DNA from: Bacillota bacterium
GTDB taxonomy: Bacteria > Bacillota > UBA994
DNA length: 61,058 nucleotides
Assembly (NCBI GenBank): GCA_009773495.1
Contig: WSXW01000009.1
Coordinates: 1 to 61,058, forward strand
Direction: 5' to 3'
The notes below the pieces were generated by a model. It saw nothing but the letters and a program-made list of their open reading frames with translations, was not told the origin of the DNA and did no database searches. Within the stretch, counting starts at the first letter, position 1; each line of letters opens with the position of its first letter. Shown here piece by piece: positions 26,207 to 33,335 of the stretch. The position numbers were made by a program, and so were the translations under genes.

Positions 26207-26656
26207 CTAATCAAAAAACAGTGGCCGCGAAGTTTGCTTAAATAACTCTTGCCCCCGTATAAGCAGTTTGATGGGATCAATCACAATGATTAGTCGGCCC
26301 TTGATGCGTGCTACAGCCTTAGGGACTGAGAAGGGGCTACTGACTATGCTCGGTACAGGCTCAATTGACTCGGGAGGTAGGTTGAGTACATCGTCTACGT
26401 CGTCAACCATGAAGGCAGTAACAAAGCCGTCGCTTCCCACGACAATGGCGCGCAAGCCTTCCTCTGCGGCGCTAACCGAAAGCATGTGCCCTAGGTGAAT
26501 CAGGGGAATACTTAGGCCGCGAAAGTCCATTAAGCCGAGGATATGCCGGGGAGCTTCGGGCAGGGTGGTATACTCAGGGCGACGTATGATTTCTTGAACT
26601 GCGAGAGCCTCAACAGCGTATGTAGATTGGCCTAGAGAAAAAACAACAACTTGCAT
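26207..26656 (-). CDS. CheW-like scaffold protein
   Basis: The 149-residue product is a single CheW domain (VVFSLGQSTYAVEALAVQEI, then HILGLMDFRGLSIPLIHLG). It heads an operon with a soluble PAS kinase, a receiver and an ABC exporter; no CheA, methyl-accepting protein or other chemotaxis gene is near. It may couple the kinase to a distant receptor. GGAGG lies 7 nt before the ATG at 26656. Confidence 0.88.
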   Translation of the reverse strand: MQVVVFSLGQSTYAVEALAVQEIIRRPEYTTLPEAPRHILGLMDFRGLSIPLIHLGHMLSVSAAEEGLRAIVVGSDGFVTAFMVDDVDDVLNLPPESIEPVPSIVSSPFSVPKAVARIKGRLIIVIDPIKLLIRGQELFKQTSRPLFFD

Positions 26657-26937
26657 TAAAACACCTCCGTAATTTAGCAGGAGAACGCACGTTCGGGGGA
26701 GAACGTTAATCATAACTCATAAATCATAAGGTAGGGAGGCGCGCGGCATCGGTGCCCCACTGTGCTGGGTTTTGGACCTCCGCGTATCGATGCTACGCGG
26801 CTACACCCGTCCGGTAAGCTCCCTAGTGAGTAGTGTTTTGTGATTAGTGACTAGCCTCTTAGTTAATGTTGATGTAACACAAGCTATTGGGTTTTTGATT
26901 TTTGTTTACATCTCAAGCCGGGGACAGGAGGTCACCT
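26657..26937. other. intergenic GC-rich element flanked by low-complexity patches
   Basis: Read on the minus strand it would be a leader of the CheW operon: a GC-rich block (about 26735-26825) with several short stems (for example CCGCGTA/TACGCGG), preceded and followed by AT-rich stuttering patches (26708-26730 and 26825-26855). I cannot match it to a known riboswitch class. Similar patches with a shared GGGGGAGAAC word occur near 31750-31815 in inverted orientation, which suggests a dispersed repeat. Confidence 0.4.
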
Positions 26938-27492
26938 ATGTTTATTGCTATTGTAGGAAGCCGGGCGTGTAGTTCGTCTGAAGCTAAGGCGGCCTTTGCT
27001 CTAGCCTATAACCTGGCGAGACAGGGTCATGTAGTCGTCTCTGGTTTAGCGCGCGGTATTGATACAGCCGCGTTATCTGGCGTGGCAACCGCAAAGGCTG
27101 TGGGGCTTGCAGTCTTACCTACTTCTCTAGGGGAGGGAATGTATCCCCTAGCTAATGCGCCGCTAGCTCGCACACTGCAGGGATACGGCGGCGTAGTTAT
27201 GATGCCATATATTACCCCTAGCGAAGCATTGTGGCGATTCAAGCTTCGTCTCATAGAACGCAATTTTCTGATGGCACGATGGTGCGACACATGTATAGTA
27301 GTATCTGACCACTATAACATCAGTGGTGGTACTGCATGGATGGTTAAATTTTGCCACACTCTGGATAAAACTGTGCTACGGCTAGACAGTGATTACTCGC
27401 TTCATCTCGATGTTCCCCACATACACCGGAAGATTACATGGGAACCAGAGCTTGTAGCTTTAAAGGAACATATTCGCCGAACAAAGGCTTAA
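26938..27492 (+). CDS. DprA/Smf-like SLOG-domain protein
   Basis: The 184-residue product is a lone Rossmann-like DprA core: FIAIVGSRACSS, VVSGLARGIDTAALSG, LPTSLGEGMYPLANAPL and the FxxRN-like FKLRLIERN. True DprA has extra N- and C-terminal domains and about 300-360 residues, and recruits RecA to single-stranded DNA. This short form may instead be a nucleotide-binding SLOG sensor. ATG at 26938 has GGAGG 6 nt upstream. A strong terminator follows. It stands alone as a transcription unit. Confidence 0.75.
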   Translation: MFIAIVGSRACSSSEAKAAFALAYNLARQGHVVVSGLARGIDTAALSGVATAKAVGLAVLPTSLGEGMYPLANAPLARTLQGYGGVVMMPYITPSEALWRFKLRLIERNFLMARWCDTCIVVSDHYNISGGTAWMVKFCHTLDKTVLRLDSDYSLHLDVPHIHRKITWEPELVALKEHIRRTKA

Positions 27493-27493
27493 G

Positions 27494-27546
27494 TCCTGCT
27501 ATTTAGAGGCTGCTAAACATAGTTGCTTTTGTAGCAGGATTTTTTA
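27494..27546 (+). terminator. terminator of the DprA-like gene
   Basis: TCCTGCT and AGCAGGA arms followed by TTTTTT. Confidence 0.85.
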
Positions 27547-27609
27547 TTTCTGTGGCGAATCAGTTAAAATTGAAAAGTAAATTTCATATTATGAAACGAG
27601 GTGTGTGTT

Positions 27610-28386
27610 TTGTCCATTGCCAATACCTTTGATAAGGGACTAAAGCTGCTAGATCTATTTTCAGCAGAAAGGTCTAGGCTAACACTGCGTGACGTAGCAG
27701 AGATTTCTGGGCTGAGTAAACCGACTGCTCTGCGCTTGCTTAATACGCTAGAGACCAACGGCTATCTAATGCGCGATCGGAGCAAAGCCTATTGTTTAGG
27801 CCTAAAGTTCTTGGAGCTAGGTAATTGTGTAGCAGAACGCCTAGATATTCGTGCTGTAGCTCTTCCACATATGGAGGAACTGCTGATTCGTGCTGACCAA
27901 GCAGTGAACCTTGTAATCCGTGATGGCCTAGACGCGGTATATATTGAAAAGAGGGAGACCAGCCACCCGGTGCGCATGTATACCCGCATTGGGCGTAGAG
28001 CACCTTTGTACGCTGGCGCTTGCTCGAGAGCCCTTATTGCTTTCCTGCCTGAGAAGGAGACGGCCGAGATAGTCTCGCAGCTAGTGTTTAAGCCTTATAC
28101 AGCGGCCACACCTACTACTGGTGAGGATCTCCAAGCGAGAATAAACCAAGAACGAGCCTGGGGATATTGCTTTAGCAAAGGCGAACTCCATGAGGGGACA
28201 GGCGCTTTGGCTATGCCTGTGCGCGACTACAGCCGTAGAGTAGTGGCCTCTATCAGTATTTCGGGTCCAGAAGGTAATTTTATCGATGAAAGACGCGAAT
28301 ATCTCCTAAATGCTTTAACGCGGTGTGTCGACGGCATCTCTAGGGATCTCGGTTACCCAGTGCAGAAAGTAAATCTCCGTGGGTAA
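27610..28386 (+). CDS. IclR family transcriptional regulator
   Basis: The product, about 258 residues, has an N-terminal winged helix (TLRDVAEISGLSKPTALRLL) and the IclR effector domain (RIGRRAPLYAGACSRALIAFL, then RAWGYCFSKGELHEGTGALA). It heads the pxpABC operon and very likely senses an intermediate of 5-oxoproline or related acid use. TTG at 27610 gives the family start and has GAGGTG upstream; a GTG at 27601 is an alternative. The pxpA start lies 1 nt past its stop. Confidence 0.88.
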   Translation: MSIANTFDKGLKLLDLFSAERSRLTLRDVAEISGLSKPTALRLLNTLETNGYLMRDRSKAYCLGLKFLELGNCVAERLDIRAVALPHMEELLIRADQAVNLVIRDGLDAVYIEKRETSHPVRMYTRIGRRAPLYAGACSRALIAFLPEKETAEIVSQLVFKPYTAATPTTGEDLQARINQERAWGYCFSKGELHEGTGALAMPVRDYSRRVVASISISGPEGNFIDERREYLLNALTRCVDGISRDLGYPVQKVNLRG

Positions 28387-28387
28387 A

Positions 28388-29149
28388 ATGCAAGTAGACC
28401 TCAACTGTGATATGGGTGAGAGTTTTGGGGTGTACAGCATAGGTAGTGATGCGGCCATCATGGCCCACATTACCTCTGCTAACATCGCCTGCGGCTTTCA
28501 TGCCGGCGACCCAACAGTGATGCGTAAGACTATAGTCTTAGCTAAGCAGTTTTGTGTCGGAGTAGGAGCTCACCCAGGCTATCCGGATTTAGCTGGTTTT
28601 GGGCGTAGACCTATGTCTCTTACACCGGAGGAAGTCTATGATATGTGCGTGTACCAGATTGGCGCTTTTCTAGGAGTAGCGTATTCACAGCAGGCACATG
28701 TGACCCACTTTAAGGCGCATGGGTCGCTTTATAACGCTGCCGCTGTAGACCTGAAGCTAGCTTCAGCTATGGCGCGCGCAGTGCGAGCGGTAGATAGCAG
28801 CTTAGTCTTTGTGGGGTTAGCAGGCTCCAAGATGGCAGAGGCCGCAGAAGCAGAAGGGCTACAAGTTGCTCAGGAGGTTTTCGCCGACAGAGCTTACCAA
28901 GCTGATGGCAATCTAGTACCACGTAGCCACCCTCAGGCTGTGCATAAGTGTACTGATATAGCGGTCGCTCAGGTGCTAAGCATAGTGACTACTGGTACGG
29001 TTACAGCCCTAACGGGGGAGAGGGTATCGATTAAGGCCGACTCAATTTGTTTGCATGGTGACGGCGCGCATGCAGTAGAGTTTGCCCAAGCTATCAATAA
29101 GGCTCTGACAGACAAGGGGATAGAAATTACTGGGTTTAAGAGGAGGTAA
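28388..29149 (+). CDS. pxpA: 5-oxoprolinase subunit A
   Basis: The 253-residue product is LamB/YcsF family: DLNCDMGESFG start, ANIACGFHAGDP, GAHPGYPDLAGFGRR and the late VSIKADSICLHGDG. With PxpB and PxpC it hydrolyses 5-oxoproline to glutamate using ATP. ATG at 28388 is preferred; a GTG at 28379 overlapping the IclR stop is possible. A perfect palindrome, TAAGACTATAGTCTTA (28525-28540), sits inside the gene. Confidence 0.93.
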   Translation: MQVDLNCDMGESFGVYSIGSDAAIMAHITSANIACGFHAGDPTVMRKTIVLAKQFCVGVGAHPGYPDLAGFGRRPMSLTPEEVYDMCVYQIGAFLGVAYSQQAHVTHFKAHGSLYNAAAVDLKLASAMARAVRAVDSSLVFVGLAGSKMAEAAEAEGLQVAQEVFADRAYQADGNLVPRSHPQAVHKCTDIAVAQVLSIVTTGTVTALTGERVSIKADSICLHGDGAHAVEFAQAINKALTDKGIEITGFKRR

Positions 29150-29153
29150 TCTC

Positions 29154-29879
29154 ATGGTGAGATATCTCATGGCCGGCGATAGCCATTTAGTGGTGGAGTT
29201 TGGCCAGAATATTAATCCTACTATTAATCAGCAGGTGCATGCTTTAGCCCGCTGTCTGACAGAACAGGAACTGCCCGGTCTAAAGGAGGTTGTTCCGACC
29301 TATCGCTCGCTCTTAGTCTCCTATGATCCTCTGCTATTGTCGCTACATGACCTTAAGGAATGCTGCAATAGGTGCATAAGCAGTATAGCCGACATCTGCA
29401 AACAGATCCGTGAAATTGTCACTATCCCCACCTTGTATGGTGGGCAATATGGTGTGGATTTGGCAGGTGTGGCGCGGGAAGTTGAGCTTAGTGAACAGGA
29501 TGTTATAAAAATTCATACTGCAGTCATCTACCCAATATATATGATTGGGTTTATGCCCGGGTATCCGTACTTGGGTGGGTTGGATGAACGGATTGCTGTG
29601 CCGCGGCTCAAGACTCCACGTACTCAAGTTCCCGCCGGTTCGGTGGCTATGGCTGAGAGGCAGACAGGTGTTTACCCTATTCCCAGTCCGGGCGGTTGGC
29701 GCCTAATTGGGCGCACTCCGCTTAGATTGTACAGACCGGAGCAAATGCCCCCGGTTTTGTTTAGGGCGGGACAATATATCCGTTTTTGTGCAGTGAGTGT
29801 GGAAGAATACCTGTGTTTAGAGGAATTGGTTAAGAACAACGAATATGTTCCTGACATAATGACAGAGGAGGTACTTTAA
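29154..29879 (+). CDS. pxpB: 5-oxoprolinase subunit B
   Basis: The 241-residue product is the KipI-like subunit, with FGQNINPTINQQVHAL near the start and the conserved YMIGFMPGYPYLGGLDE, PRTQVPAGSVA and SPGGWRLIGRTP blocks in the cyclophilin-like second half. AGGAGG is 6 nt upstream. It overlaps pxpC by one base (TAATG). Confidence 0.93.
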   Translation: MVRYLMAGDSHLVVEFGQNINPTINQQVHALARCLTEQELPGLKEVVPTYRSLLVSYDPLLLSLHDLKECCNRCISSIADICKQIREIVTIPTLYGGQYGVDLAGVAREVELSEQDVIKIHTAVIYPIYMIGFMPGYPYLGGLDERIAVPRLKTPRTQVPAGSVAMAERQTGVYPIPSPGGWRLIGRTPLRLYRPEQMPPVLFRAGQYIRFCAVSVEEYLCLEELVKNNEYVPDIMTEEVL

Positions 29880-30907
29880 TGCCTGACCTCGCAGTAATTC
29901 TGCCTGGCATGTTTACCACAGTGCAGGACTTGGGTAGATGCGGGCTGCAGCAATATGGTGTACCTGTTTCTGGTGCTATGGATGAATATTCGCTGCGTGC
30001 AGCTAACAGTTTGGTGTTAAATAAGGACACAGCTGCGGTTCTAGAGGCAACGCTGCAGGGGCCGACCCTCAAGTGCAATGGCACTGTCGCTGCTGCTGTC
30101 ACAGGGGCACGGGCTCCTGTGACAGTTAACGGGCTGCCTGTACCAATGTGGCAGGTATTGCTTCTCAAGTGTGGTGATGTACTGACTGTGGGAGTCACAG
30201 TGTCTGGAGCCAGAGTGTATATCGCAGTAGCCGGGGGCTTTGATGTGCCAATGGTTATGGGTAGTCGTTCTACCTTTGTGCGAGGCGGCATCGGTGGAGT
30301 AGAAGGGCGCCTTGTTCGCAGTGGGGATGTGTTACCCCTTAGCACTCCGACCGCCCCGTTAGCAGATGTCCTCGGAAACTACGTGCCACGAGCTAAGCAA
30401 TGCAGGCTCCCGTGGGCGGTTACTGCTATTCGCGTTATTCTCGGCCCGCAGGATGAATGTTTTCCGGAAGACGCACTCTATATATTTAGTCGTGCTGAGT
30501 ACACCGTGACCAACGAGTCAGATCGCATGGGCTTTCGCCTAGCGGGACCTAAACTAGTCCATCGCGATAAAGCCGACATAGTCTCGGACGGTATCGCCCC
30601 GGGGAGCATACAGGTGCCTGGTCACGGGTTGCCCATAGTAATGCTTGCCGACAGGCAGACAACAGGCGGCTATGCTAAAATTGCTACCGTTATATCGGTT
30701 GATCTGGCACTAATGGGACAGATGAAGCCTCAGGATAAAGTGAGATTTGTAGCCGTATCACCCGATGACGCGGTGCAAGCACTACGTGAGCAGGAGAGTG
30801 TACTTAGGTCTCTTCCTTGTAGAAGCGTCTCGGCGCGGAAGTTCCGTATCCGTATTGGCAGCGAGTCTATTACGGCTGAAATACGCGAAGTAGTAGAGGA
30901 GGGTTAA
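29879..30907 (+). CDS. pxpC: 5-oxoprolinase subunit C
   Basis: The 342-residue KipA-like subunit has TVQDLGRCGLQQYGVPVSGAMD at the start, ALVATGARAPV-like text, SRSTFVRGGIGGVEGR, and the late ESDRMGFRLAGP and HGLPIVMLADRQTTGGYAKI blocks. It shares a base with pxpB, so the two are translated together and act as a complex. Confidence 0.93.
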   Translation: MPDLAVILPGMFTTVQDLGRCGLQQYGVPVSGAMDEYSLRAANSLVLNKDTAAVLEATLQGPTLKCNGTVAAAVTGARAPVTVNGLPVPMWQVLLLKCGDVLTVGVTVSGARVYIAVAGGFDVPMVMGSRSTFVRGGIGGVEGRLVRSGDVLPLSTPTAPLADVLGNYVPRAKQCRLPWAVTAIRVILGPQDECFPEDALYIFSRAEYTVTNESDRMGFRLAGPKLVHRDKADIVSDGIAPGSIQVPGHGLPIVMLADRQTTGGYAKIATVISVDLALMGQMKPQDKVRFVAVSPDDAVQALREQESVLRSLPCRSVSARKFRIRIGSESITAEIREVVEEG

Positions 30908-30908
30908 A

Positions 30909-31697
30909 ATGGATTTTGCATCTCTAAACCCACAAGCAATGCGCGAGAGCATAAGAAAAGGGCACTACACCCGTCCGACCGCCGGAATTTCTGCGGGGTA
31001 TGCCCAAGCAAATTTGGTGATACTCAAAAAAGAGTTAGCCTATGATTTTTTATTATTTTGCCAACGTAACCCTAAACCTTGCCCGGTTCTAGAGGTGTTA
31101 GATATAGGTGCAGTGGAGGCACGCGTAACTGCACCTGGTTCAGATATCCGTACCGATATACCCAAATATCGTGTCTATAAACAGGGCGAATTAGTAGATG
31201 AACCTTCGAATATTCTGCCATACTGGCAAGACGATTTTGTGAGCTTTCTACTGGGCTGCAGTTTTAGTTTTGAATCGCCATTACTACAGGCTGGCCTAGA
31301 AGTCCGGCACATTACTATGGGTAGGAACGTGCCCATGTACATAACCAATATTGAGTGCGAGCGTGCAGGGCAGTTTAATGGCCCGGTTGTGGTCAGCATG
31401 CGACCATTCCCCGCTAAAGACGTAGTTAAGGCAGTGCAAGTAACGAGCCGTTTCCCTGCAGTACATGGCGCGCCGATTCACATAGGAGACCCTGCTGCCA
31501 TAGGTATTAAAGACATTAACAACCCAGAGATGGGCGATCCAGTTGAGATTAGACCTGGGGAGATCCCCGTATTCTGGGCCTGTGGTTGCACTCCGCAAGC
31601 AGCTATTATGCGCGTTAAGCCCGAGCTAGTTATTACTCACTCACCAGGGCATATGTTTATTACCAATGTGAGGGATAGGGATTTGGCAATTTTATAG
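30909..31697 (+). CDS. DUF1445 (YcsI-type) putative hydro-lyase
   Basis: The 262-residue product matches the YcsI/DUF1445 family: IRKGHYTRPTAGISAGYAQA, DIRTDIPKYRVY, PITNIECERAG-like text and PVFWACGCTPQAA near the end. Members include D-glutamate cyclase relatives, which make 5-oxo-D-proline from D-glutamate; here it starts 1 nt after pxpC, so such a reaction feeding the oxoprolinase is a good inference. The ribosome site GAGGAGGG lies in the end of pxpC. Confidence 0.9.
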   Translation: MDFASLNPQAMRESIRKGHYTRPTAGISAGYAQANLVILKKELAYDFLLFCQRNPKPCPVLEVLDIGAVEARVTAPGSDIRTDIPKYRVYKQGELVDEPSNILPYWQDDFVSFLLGCSFSFESPLLQAGLEVRHITMGRNVPMYITNIECERAGQFNGPVVVSMRPFPAKDVVKAVQVTSRFPAVHGAPIHIGDPAAIGIKDINNPEMGDPVEIRPGEIPVFWACGCTPQAAIMRVKPELVITHSPGHMFITNVRDRDLAIL

Positions 31698-31905
31698 ACA
31701 AAGCGCGGGTCGTTCCTAGTTCTTCGTTCCTTGATCCTCGTATGACGAACTAAGAACTAGGAACTAAGAACTAGGAACTAAGAACTAGGAACGTCTCCAC
31801 CGTTCTCCCCCAAGCCTCCTGCCACGTGCACCAGTTGTCAGTGCTCGCCGCTAACCGGCATGACCGGGGGCCTGGCTCCATATGAGGATAGAGAGGAGTC
31901 GCAAC
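31698..31905. repeat. 14-bp tandem repeat with inverted copy
   Basis: TAAGAACTAGGAAC occurs three times in perfect tandem (31751-31792), with an inverted copy at 31712-31724 that could pair with any of them. The spacer after it contains GTTCTCCCCC, the complement of a word near 26695. No gene here; part may terminate the pxp operon. Confidence 0.8.
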
Positions 31906-33294
31906 ATGAGAAAATACGCCATAGTCTTAATGTGTCTAGGTTTACTTGCCACACCCTTGTTGGGGTGCCAGAGTGATACTACATCACCCGAAGTTATTTC
32001 TTCATTCCCGGCCTACGGTCAGTTTGACGTAGAGAGAGGCGTAGATATTACAATCAGTTTTACTGAGCCTATGAATAAGAATAGTGTTGAGAATAATTTT
32101 AGCATCACACCTGCCGTGGCAGGCACCTTTACCTGGTCGAGCAACACAGTTAAGTTCACTCCCACTGAAATACTGCTGTCGGCCACTGGATATACCGTTA
32201 GTTTTACGCAGCCAGTAACAGATGTAGCGGGCAATGAGTTGGCTGAGTTTTCCATTTTGTTCACAACCCATACTCCTATCACTAACACTTATAATATTCT
32301 GTCATACGATTGGATGCCCGATAGCAAGGGCCTAGTCATGGCAGCGGATATTGAGGATGCTTATCAAATATATATGCTAAGTACTGATGGAAAAACCCAG
32401 TACCGAATTAACCCAAGCAGCGGGCAACAGATGGACCCCCACGCGGCTAGTGATGGCAAGGTAATCGCTTATGTGGGCGACATTCCCTCAGAGCTGTTTA
32501 TTTACGATCTAGTTCAGCAAAAAACTGTCCAATTTTCTCTGGACCCGCAAGGTGACTTACCAACGCGGCCCATTATTTCGCCCGATGGCACAAAAATAGC
32601 TTTCTTGAGCGTGCTTGGATTTGCTGACGCACACTCTGATTTGTACCAGAGTGTGTGGGTTGTGGATAGAAATGAGCCGAACTCAGTTGCGATGCAGAGC
32701 CCTCCCGGGGATACAGACTGGTTACTAGGCTTTAGCTCTGATTCGAGTAAACTCTATGTTCTAGGCACTTATGAAATGTACAACCAAGGTCGTAATTTCC
32801 GTTACGACGTGTGGGAAATAGATGTTAACAGTCGACAGCAGACCCGTCTCTCTGAGACTGGACCGATCCATAACTTTTCGAGTGGCGACTTGCACCCGCA
32901 TATTCCCCAGTTCGTGTATGGAGCGTGGGAGCCTGTGGAGGTGCAGGAAAACATTATCGAGTCTGCTACCGACATTTATGTGGTAGAGATAGCTTCTTTT
33001 ACGCAAACCAAATTAACATCTTCCGGTCGCAATGCCTACCCTGTATTTTCTCCGGATGGCACCCGTATCGCCTTTGCGAAAGCCTTGCTTGGTACAGGCA
33101 GGCAGTGGGAAATCTACACCATGAGCAGTGATGGTAGCAATGTTATACAGTTGACTTCGACTGACGCCCCTAAGCTGTACCCCCAGTGGTCGCCCGACGG
33201 TAGCATGATATCATTCATTCAAATTGAGGGGGAAGCTTGCGTATTGTATGTCATGAATGCTGACGGGTCTCAACTTAGGCGCCTAACGCACTAA
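31906..33294 (+). CDS. lipoprotein with Ig-like domain and TolB-type beta-propeller
   Basis: The 462-residue product has a lipoprotein signal (MRKYAIVLMCLGLLATPLLGC), an SbsA/Big_5-type Ig domain (about 28-125, with EPMNKNSVENNFSI and VTDVAGNEL), then a WD40-like PD40 propeller with repeats such as SPDGTKIAFLS, SPDGTRIAFAK and SPDGSMISFIQ. It should sit on the outer face of the membrane and bind a protein or polymer; no enzyme site is seen. ATG at 31906 has AGAGGAG 9 nt upstream. Confidence 0.88.
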   Translation: MRKYAIVLMCLGLLATPLLGCQSDTTSPEVISSFPAYGQFDVERGVDITISFTEPMNKNSVENNFSITPAVAGTFTWSSNTVKFTPTEILLSATGYTVSFTQPVTDVAGNELAEFSILFTTHTPITNTYNILSYDWMPDSKGLVMAADIEDAYQIYMLSTDGKTQYRINPSSGQQMDPHAASDGKVIAYVGDIPSELFIYDLVQQKTVQFSLDPQGDLPTRPIISPDGTKIAFLSVLGFADAHSDLYQSVWVVDRNEPNSVAMQSPPGDTDWLLGFSSDSSKLYVLGTYEMYNQGRNFRYDVWEIDVNSRQQTRLSETGPIHNFSSGDLHPHIPQFVYGAWEPVEVQENIIESATDIYVVEIASFTQTKLTSSGRNAYPVFSPDGTRIAFAKALLGTGRQWEIYTMSSDGSNVIQLTSTDAPKLYPQWSPDGSMISFIQIEGEACVLYVMNADGSQLRRLTH

Positions 33295-33332
33295 AAAACA
33301 GAGCTGGCTTAAGAGCTAGCTCTGTTTTTTTA
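33293..33332 (+). terminator. bidirectional terminator between convergent genes
   Basis: AAAACAGAGCT and AGCTCTGTTTTTTT arms, with T-runs on both strands. Confidence 0.85.
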
Positions 33333-33335
33333 ATG

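Noticed and set aside
26735..26825. Known riboswitch upstream of the CheW gene
   Set aside because: I compared it by eye with c-di-GMP, cobalamin, SAM and c-di-AMP motifs and found none of their conserved cores.
31751..31792. Triple 14-bp repeat as a CRISPR array
   Set aside because: Units are too short, have no spacers and no cas genes are near.
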